DNA of 64,000 nt from Cudoniella acicularis (taxonomy: Eukaryota; Ascomycota; Leotiomycetes; Helotiales; Helotiaceae), in contig JAAMPI010000044.1 of assembly GCA_013054445.1 (NCBI GenBank), forward strand, positions 1 through 64,000. Reading direction: 5' to 3'. The notes under the pieces were generated by a model. It had not been told where the DNA came from. It searched no databases and saw nothing but the letters and a program-made list of their open reading frames with translations. Shown here one piece after another: positions 56,422 through 64,000 of this stretch (position 1 is its first letter; every line of letters begins with the position of its first letter). The position numbers were made by a program, and so were the translations under genes.

Positions 56422-58389
56422 TTAAGCATACTCTGCAGTAATAGTATCGTACCGCTTCCCTTTGCAAATTAACACATACTTCGTCGAAGCAGAATTAAAC
56501 GTAGCCTCAATCGTACCCGGGATCAGATAATATGTGTTGCCATCTGCGCAGAGTTCAGTTGGCATAGACGCTAAATCCGAGGGCGTTAAATGGGATAGAT
56601 CCCCCCTTAGAGTGACAAGATCCCTTCCATCCGCATTTTTATGAATCGGGGCAACCCTGCTTTTTTCATCACACCAGACGGTCAACGTTACCGTCCCGAC
56701 ACTTCCTTTGTTCACAGGTTGTCTCTCGCAAAATTCGATTCTCGAGGGTTTGCTTTCCTCAACGGGGTCGCCTTTGTTGATAAACCAACTGAGTTCGTTG
56801 ACTCGGTATAGCTTGTCTCTGCTGCACCAGTACCTAAATGTCGAAATTTAGCTATAAACTTTCTAGGATTGCGGAACCATTGATTGACATACTTTTTGCT
56901 ATCATCATGCCTGGCAGGATCGAACTCAACACTCAATTCCGTGCCATAATGCTTTCTCGCCGCGCGAGAGACAAGACCCACGGATGCCAATTTCGGATTC
57001 GAACGGGCAAGACCCATCATAACGGCGCCGCGAACAACGGCGGTCCAAGCATTTGGTGGCTGAAGGACATCGATAGAGCTTCCGAGGGATGTACGGAGAC
57101 ACTCCTTCAAGTAAGTGTTCTGTCCAAATCCACCGACTAGAAGCACGGCTCTAATTTCTCGACTAGTAGCAGTTATTTGATCCTTGACGAGTTCGATTAC
57201 TTTCTGGACGATAGGGTCGAAGATGCCCTTGATCTCAGCAGGCTTGATAGTGAGCCTGCCTCGTCTAATCCCGAGTGCAGGGTTATTTGCAAGACCTGGA
57301 ACCGTGATGGTGTAACCATTGGTGTTACTTGAATGTGAGTATTGTTTTTTAATCTATTTGAAATTAATCAAGCAATCCTTTTAATGGAAGTGGGTGACCT
57401 ACGATAGAATCAAACCGTTCCATAGCCTCTTCTAACATTTCTTCCTCCCAGCCTTCTTCATTGCCCAGCTTTTGGACTAAAAACTCACCGAATCTTCGAT
57501 TTAGGAAAGTAGATCCACAGAGGCTTCCAGTGCCAGGAGCAGCTTCCCTGACTTTCAGAATTGGACGAAGTTGGGTAATGGTGTATGAGATTAAGTCGAC
57601 GGTTCCACCCCCCGCATCACATAAAACAAAGCTATCTCCGATCTTCAGGCCGTGGGGATCAAGGCCATGAAGGGCATAGATAGCAGCAGCTTCCTAGCAG
57701 ATCATCAAAACCCTGCTTCCAGTGGGAGGTTCAAAGTACTCACAGGCTCGGACACAAGAAGGATATCAGACTGAGTGGTGTTTAGCCCCGCTTGCTTGCA
57801 AGCGGCTAATGTCTTTTCCTTCGCAACCTCAGACCAGATAGCAGGAACAGTCAAGCAAAATTCTAAAGGAATTGTGCGAAGAATCGATTCACCTAATTTC
57901 TGTTGTAGGGTGTACATCAGATGTTCGCATAGCCTCTGTAAGTAGTCTATCGTCAACTCCTCTGAACTCTTTTGGCCACTTGCTACTTGTTGTCTTTCGG
58001 AAAGACCCCTAGATCAAATCGTTAGTAATTAAGCCTTATCTCCTTGCTGTTCTCAAGAACGCACAGCTTGAACCACTGGTGTCTTTCTACGAGTGCTGGG
58101 ATCTGGAACCCCCATTCAACTCCAGCAGCCGTATACCGAAGTTCAGTCGGCACTTTCGGACTACTCATTCCCTCTTGTGTTTCCAAACCAGATGGCCATG
58201 TTTCGATGATTGTTTGATGATCTGACTACAAGCTATCAGCATTTCACTTCACAACCATCTATCAACTGGGCTATTTGCACTTACACGCCTCGTCTCCGCC
58301 CAAGCTACTCCAGAAAAAGTCGTTCCGAAATCAATTCCAACAATTATCTTTCGATCGTCTAGCGTGATCTTGCCGAAAGAAGACTCCAT
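56422..58389 (-). CDS. Hsp70-like actin-fold ATPase, 564 residues
   Basis: Six exons close in phase: 58389-58285, 58225-58065, 58008-57744, 57693-57403, 57353-56893 and 56833-56422. The N-terminal ATP-binding phosphate-1 motif is VGIDFGTTFSG (residues about 17-27), phosphate-2 is DAGGGTVDL (about 203-211), and the adenosine motif is VLLVGGFGQN. There is no canonical Hsp70 substrate-binding and lid region; the C-terminus (GTVTLTVWCDEKSRVAP, then STKYVLICKGKRYDTITAEY) is the beta-rich type seen in expanded fungal Hsp70-like (HSPA12-type) families. It probably binds ATP, but the clients and role are unknown. An in-frame ATG further upstream is less likely as start. Confidence 0.85.
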
Positions 58390-59262
58390 CTTGCTGGCCG
58401 AAATGTGTTCTGGAAATTTCAAAGTGAAAGATGTTAATCTTCCAAGAAATAACGCTTTTAGATGTCCGTTTACTTGGTAAGAAGTCAGCTCATACTGGAA
58501 AGACCGCCCATTTTCTTCTGCGTTAACTAAATAAAGTGTTTCAGGCCCCCGCTCCATGCACAGCCAAGGGTCTTGTTGGTGGGCTGCAGCAGGTGCAGGA
58601 TCCCGCGAGGCTATCTCAGCAGTCGGGCGTAACATCTTCCTTGGCGTGGATAATTCCAGAAGGCTACTATTGGTACGAAAATAACTCACTTCCACGGGTG
58701 AAGATCGGGCCTAGAATGCGGTAAGATTTTGAAAACAAATCGATAGCTCTTCTCAAGTTGTTTCGAAGGTTCAAACACTTGAATACTCCTTCATGGTTCA
58801 TTGGTTCTTCCGCTGTCCACGACTCCACGGGGCCGATCACCGCAACAAGGAAAAAGGTTACACTTCACAGCTTTGTTGCTTTTTTATTTTGGAACGAATC
58901 AAACAGTGTTCAGCGGGGCTGTGCTGAGCTTCCCACAGCATGTGCTGCATGAACCGCGCAAATTATTGGACAAGGCTAAGATATCTGAATTGTCCCACGG
59001 CTGCATGCAAGAGTAATCACACCTGGTGCATGAACGGCTGCCTTGGTTTTCTGATGCCTGAAAGAACTCGATATCCCTTGTTAATCTCGATCTTGGTTGG
59101 ATAGTGAGACTCCGCTTGTACCACGACTTTTTAGCCTGACTTATCGATCGAGCCTCGTATTTAAGCTAGCTGCACCAAACTTAAGTCGATGAGCTCATTT
59201 TCTTGAGAAGGCTTTGCCAACTTAATTCCTCTCATCGTTGGCTTCATATTATTGTCTTGAAA
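58390..59262. other. Intergenic, divergent promoter region
   Basis: Shared upstream region of the Hsp70-like gene (minus) and the coiled-coil gene (plus). No supported ORF or RNA. Confidence 0.4.
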
Positions 59263-61105
59263 ATGGTCACCCCAGAGAAGAAGACACATGTTGTTGGGGA
59301 GTATCCTGAAGAAGAAGAATCGGTATAGGTATATTAAAGCGATAAATATGCGTTTTTCTAATTATTTTCGTAGCTGCCAGATGCAGAAAATGACCTTATG
59401 CAATGGGAGCCAGAAAGAAAGCGCGCCTCAATTTTGGAAGAGCCCAAGAAGATAGAGCAACCAAATCAGATGGAAAAGCTGGAGAGGATGAGGCAGAAGG
59501 AGAAAGACGAAAGGAGGGCGCGAGAAGTGAGAGAGGAACAAGGGAAGAAGGCAGATGATTCTGACTTGCTTGTGTCAGAAGAGGGGTATGAAAAAGTTGA
59601 GAGGCATGATTTGGAGGACACACGAGAAAGGGGCTGTAAGTTTATGATTTTAGGAACGTTTCAGCAAACTGATTTCGCGCAGCTCAGTCGCCAAAGAAGC
59701 CATCGAGGAATCCCGAGCCTCAAAAGAAAAATGAAAAGGAGAGATTCGAGGAGTCTTTAATGTATTCGTTTCAATGTTTGGATTAGCTGAGAGACTAACA
59801 TCATGTAGGAGACAAAAAGAAAGGCTGAAAAAGATTGAAGACGTGGGTCGGGAGACCATTAAACCAAAGGCGCCTCCCAAAGTAGCCCTTGACAGCGCCG
59901 CCGAAGATGACAAGAAAACCTCCAGGGAATCAAAACTCGAAGAACAACTGACTATCCATTCTACGCTTGAGCAAGCTTGCAGTACAGCTGCAAAATTTGA
60001 AGAGTCCCAGAAGGAATGCGAGGTTCTTCGTGAGCAGGTCATATCCCTCCGCAAAGAGCTCAGCGATGCCCACAACTTCATATTCAGCTTGCAGCCGCGT
60101 CGTGAACAGATTACCGAGTCCGAGGCGGCCACAGAATTCAAGTCTCTATATGCAAGCGTGGAAGAATGGGTTGAGACGAAGCTCGGTGATGACATAATGG
60201 AAGCAATGATTAAGAAAGTTCGGCCATCAGCAAAGCCTGCAAGGAACTTTATTAATTTCACAACTCATGCTGGGCAGGAGGCAACTGGGTGTTCCGGAAC
60301 AGATGAGTATAATGTCATAACAATGATCATGAATTTTCTATGTGTGGAAATCTTTGATAAGGATTTCTATTGTCCAATCGAGGATGGAGGAATGGAATTT
60401 TTAACCTCGATTTTGACGAGCATGAGGAATTTAGAGCCTAGACGAGGTGAGCCTTTTTTCAAATGCAAAGTAATCTGCAATGAAAAAAAAATACTGGCTG
60501 ACGCTCTCTTAGATATGGCTACCTGGCGCCACTGGCGCAGCGAGCTCTACACGGCCTTAGCAAATCGCCATGAATTCGCTGACCAAAGACAGCGCGCTTC
60601 TGCGAGACTCGTTTCTGAACTCACAAATATGCTCGCAATCTTCGTCCCTGAAGCGGACAAGAAAGTACTTGGTGCTTCAGTCAAAACCACGATCATTGAG
60701 CCAGCACTCAATTTAGCGCATAAGTTGCACCTCTCAGTCAACAAATTTAGCCTGGAATGGAGTCACTTCATGCGCACCAGGCCGGAAGAGCGGCCTCTCG
60801 ACCCTAAGTACTTCCTTCCGTTCGAGTGTGTTGACTTGGCCCGGTCGGGGAAAGTCCTTAAGCCACAAGCGTTTGAGAATTCGGGGCCTATCACATATCT
60901 GTTTGATTTAAGTCCTGCATTGGTATTCGAAGCTGTGAAGGCAGATTCTTTTGCGGAGCCGAAAGTGTTGAAGCGGCAGAGGATTTTGGTGGTTGCCTCG
61001 AAGGAGGGACAAAGCCGTTTTATTGTTCCAAGAGTCGAGTTTGTTGAATGTCCTACACTCGTGGGGTGGTTGCTGTACAAATTGCATAACAAGTATTTTT
61101 TTTAG
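59263..61105 (+). CDS. Coiled-coil protein of unknown function, 565 residues
   Basis: Exons 59263-59322, 59374-59635, 59683-59761 and 59809-61105 close in phase with introns of 47-51 bases. The N-terminal 200 residues are highly charged and likely coiled coil (EKLERMRQKEKDERRAREVR, LREQVISLRKELSDAHNF). The C-terminal 330 residues are globular (YASVEEWVETKLGDDIMEAM, then MATWRHWRSELYTALAN, KYFLPFECVDLA) and resemble the unnamed C-terminal domain of many large fungal proteins. No enzyme motif. The acidic first exon (EEEES) may be regulatory. Intact. Confidence 0.75.
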
Positions 61106-61689
61106 TTAGAAGTAGAATACTCTTGAATTTGAGAGGTCTGATATCCCTTCGACCGTAAGGTAGTGTAAGATTTTTAGCGCAATGGCACAAAACATTTGAA
61201 ATTTAAAAGTTAACTACTGAACTAAAATAAAATCTAAGCTCCTGGGTTAAACAAAACAAGTAGTTGATTTCTATTAGTTTACTCGTAATAATACTTAACA
61301 ATAACGTAGTGTTTGTTCGATGAAGTGCTTAACGCGAATTCGCAATGCGGTCGAAGGCATGGTGGGTTAATTAAATAAGTTAGATTGGGATGACCAATCG
61401 AGAAATACAGTCATTGATCTTGCTTATCTATTCACAAATTCATTTTACTTCATTTCTTTTCTGCTAACAGCTGCCCGAAATCTATTGCTGTGGTAGATTA
61501 TCTGTATGAAATGGGCAGGTCCTCTTATGCTTCGAGTTGCCCAGAGTCCTGATGGGATGATAATCATTCAAGCACTCCCAACAAAACTCCGCTTTACATT
61601 TGATACCTTCACAGACTGTTGTTAGTACCATGCAAAAACACGCCATTAATGTACAATTTCAGTAAAAAAGGAGATTCCCAACATCGAAA
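61106..61689. other. Intergenic between converging genes
   Basis: AT-rich, no supported ORF. It lies between the 3' ends of the coiled-coil and RBR genes. Confidence 0.45.
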
Positions 61690-63076
61690 TCAGCATCGAG
61701 AACCGTGGCCCACCCAACTCCTCATGCAATTCCAGCAGAACTCATGCCTACATTGCGTGCCTAGAGCAGTCAGGGACAACGTTCGGAACAACCATGCCCA
61801 CATCGAAAAATGAAAAGCATGGAAGATAAATAGATGACAGTAAACACTTACAAGTCATGTGAGAACATCCCGCATTCTTCTCAATCGCCCACCTGCAGCT
61901 AGGACACCGTTTCGTTGTCTGCTCAACCTTCTCCAAAGATAGCTGTTCCTCAGCTTGCCGCCTCTTAATCCCTTCCCTCTTCTTGTTTCTATCCAACTCC
62001 AGTTTCCTCCTCCAAGCTTCGGCTTCCTGTTCCGCCTTCTCTCTCCTTAACTGTTCCTCATGAATCTGTCGTTGGCGATCCTGCTCCACTCTCCTTTCTT
62101 TCTCATCTAGTCCTCGAGCTAAAATCTCATCCTCTTTCTCCAGCCTTTTCCTCGCCTCCGCTGTCGCTTCATCGTCTTTATCTATGGCGCTTTGAAACCC
62201 ATCTGGGTCTTGTAACATCTTGTCGTATTCTTCGCAGGTTAGACGCTCGTGCCAAGGTACGGAATGCTTGAAGCATGTCCGGTGGTTACAGTTTAGGCAG
62301 CGGATAATAGGTTGTGAGTTGCCACTTTCGTGAAGCTGGCCGAAGTCGCAGTTTTGGCACCAGAAAAAGTTCGGATCGGCGCTGACGGCACTACGGAAAG
62401 AGAGTGTTTCGTAACTGTAATGAGTTGTTAGTTGGAAATTTAGAGAGGGTAATGCAATTTTAAACCCCTACCGAGAAAATGTCTCCTTGTCTGCAAGCCG
62501 TTTGATATCTTCGTAAATAAGCATAGTGGGACACTCTGGACACTTGATCTGATTCCATATTTTTGTATCTAGATCGGATTTTATGCATTTGGCGAGACAG
62601 TCGCAGCACACTGACGGTTTGTGAAGGCAGGCCAAGGAGATCCAGATTGGAGGTCTGGTGTATATCGAGAAGTCCTCCGTGCAAATGATACAACTCGTGG
62701 GATCCGGGTCCTCGGGGTTGAAATTTGGTCTGGAAGAACCGATGCTATAAGATGAGCTTGAACTTCCCGCCTGCTTTACTCTAAACTCATATTGTCGTTT
62801 CCCACTTGAGCCTTTTGCAAAGGGTGATGATAAGGTGCTCGATGAGGTGTCATTTGGAGCAGAAATAGACACTCGAGATACCGTTATGTTCCCATATTGT
62901 GGCGCAAGAAGCGGCACTTGGCTCTCTCCGTATATTGAAGGTAGCGCAATGTAGGTGCTGGAAGAAGAGTACGTTGCCTGATCTGCTTCAGGGCGTGCGT
63001 TCTTGTCCCATTCTTGGAAGCGAGATGGAGGTCCTCCTGGAATTCGAAAAGGAGTTTTCAGACCTTGAGACGACAT
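61690..63076 (-). CDS. RBR (RING-IBR-RING) ubiquitin ligase, 412 residues
   Basis: Exons 63076-62472, 62414-61852 and 61760-61690 close in phase. After a Ser-rich N-terminus, RING1 lies at about 125-190 (SCIICTEDFS, HKPSVCCDCLAKCI, IKCPECPTM). The IBR follows (FWCQNCDFG, RCLNCNHRTCFKH). A long Glu/Arg/Lys-rich helix (EATAEARKRLEKEDEI onward) then separates it from RING2 (CPSCRWAIEKNAGCSHMTC, then HEFCWNC). In RBR ligases the RING2 cysteine takes ubiquitin from the E2 before passing it on; the Cys in GCSHMTC fits that position. The unusual feature is the roughly 100-residue charged helix between IBR and RING2. The last acceptor was chosen because it gives CRHEFCWNC in frame. Confidence 0.85.
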
Positions 63077-64000
63077 TTTCTAAGACGATTCAAAGTGTGC
63101 CCTTTCGAAAAATGAGTTTGGAATAGAAGCCCCGTCACTCGATGCCGATGGTTGCGAGGCTGCGAGCCTCGTTTCACATGTATCCAAACGGGAGAAACAT
63201 GCAGTGTGATGAGACAGGCAGCAATGCAGGTTGTATTTTGGCAAGGCGTTCTCAGCCCCCGCGGCGGGGTTCCAAAATAAACGAGCAATTAGCGTGACGT
63301 GGACTGGTCAGTGGACACAAGGCAAGCGTTTTATTGTTACAAACTTATGCCATTCATATGATATGACTATTGGAGGGTGGGTTCTAGCTGCGAGCTGTCC
63401 TTTATGCTTTTTCGATGTGTAAGGAATCAGGGCTCCTCTCGGGGTTCGTAAAAAGAGACGTCATAAACTGGAAGACTCTTTTTTGAGAACTCGCCTAGAA
63501 TAACTGGGCAAAAGAATTTTATTCTCTAAGGCAGCACTATAATAATTAAAAAACAATTTTGAAAGAAACTCTCTCCATCTGTGGGTGACTCCATATCACT
63601 GGGAGTTGTGGCTTCGCAGGTATGGTTGTGCTGCAACACGTTTCTTAACCACCCGAAAACTTAAAAATTGCTTTTGCACTCTTATTTCAACCTTTTGTTG
63701 GCTTCTTGTCCCATGGAAAATCGAGGTCTCTGCTGTAGTTTTTGTCCCCTTCCTGTCGGGATACGGAATTTTCATGGTGAGTGACACAAACCTACGCATT
63801 AGAAAATTGCTCAAATATTTGCAGGCCAGAGTTGCAGCCATAATGATATGTAAATGTAGGTTCATTTGTCGAAATTGATTTCAAATGCTGACTAAATACA
63901 GTTTATATAGTATATACTCTCAAAAAGCAATGTTTTAATAACACATCTATGCGATGGCTCCAAAGGCAACAAGCATTATTACTACCACAAAGACTGGAAT
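63077..64000. other. Window end, no supported gene
   Basis: Upstream of the RBR gene, then AT-rich sequence with short ORFs on both strands (about 63585-63878). Nothing I can name. Confidence 0.4.

Noticed and set aside
1..64000. CRISPR arrays or bacterial-style operons
   Set aside because: No regularly spaced repeats, and the sequence is a eukaryotic, intron-containing genome.

Overview
This is eukaryotic, filamentous-ascomycete DNA (Pezizomycotina, most likely a leotiomycete; the class is my inference). The signs are genes on both strands with short GT-AG introns of about 40-110 bp, fungus-typical families (NCS1 and APC permeases, CYP450s, F-box proteins, a SET/TPR protein, Hsp70-like ATPases, small secreted proteins), and two Tc1/mariner-type relics whose tryptophan codons have largely become TAG, as expected of repeat-induced point mutation (RIP). 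Exon models were built by hand from splice signals and reading phase, so ends are good to a base only where phases close.

Layout. 0.8-2.4 kb: broken OrdA-like P450. 2.7-3.0 kb: two copies of a short palindromic repeat, with a third at 24.3 kb. 3.8-7.6 kb: membrane protein and an orphan ORF. 8.8-10.6 kb: intact four-exon amino-acid/GABA-type permease. 11.6-12.5 kb: shattered cysteine-rich membrane-protein gene. 13.0-15.8 kb: two uncharacterised genes. 16.4-17.6 kb: AT-rich transposase relic. 18.3-20.3 kb: two small secreted protein genes, one of which has only a 6-base first exon. 21.5-23.9 kb: SET/TPR protein. 26.0-26.9 kb: phosphoglycerate-mutase-like protein. 27.9-29.8 kb: F-box relic next to an intact P450. 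30.0 kb: possible solo LTR. 32.8-36.3 kb: large P-type cation ATPase.

37.7-42.7 kb is a gene graveyard: a secreted Ser/Thr-rich membrane protein with five in-frame stops, an NCS1 permease with frameshifts, a stop and a lost C-terminus, and a 2-oxoglutarate dioxygenase with a frameshift and two stops. 43 kb holds tRNA-Tyr-like pieces in an odd order. 43.7-51.4 kb is housekeeping-like: a GRF zinc-finger protein, a Mis18/Yippee-like zinc-finger coiled-coil gene with apparent homopolymer frameshifts, and a divergent Rex1-type RNA exonuclease. 51.8-52.9 kb is a Tc1/mariner element with one uninterrupted frame and about a dozen tryptophan-to-stop changes. 54.4-63.1 kb holds an F-box protein, an Hsp70-like ATPase, a coiled-coil protein and an RBR-type E3 ligase.

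I saw no coherent new multi-gene system. The most notable things are the intensity of RIP-like decay and pseudogenisation between intact genes, the small secreted protein with a micro-exon, the palindromic repeat family, and the scrambled tRNA pieces.
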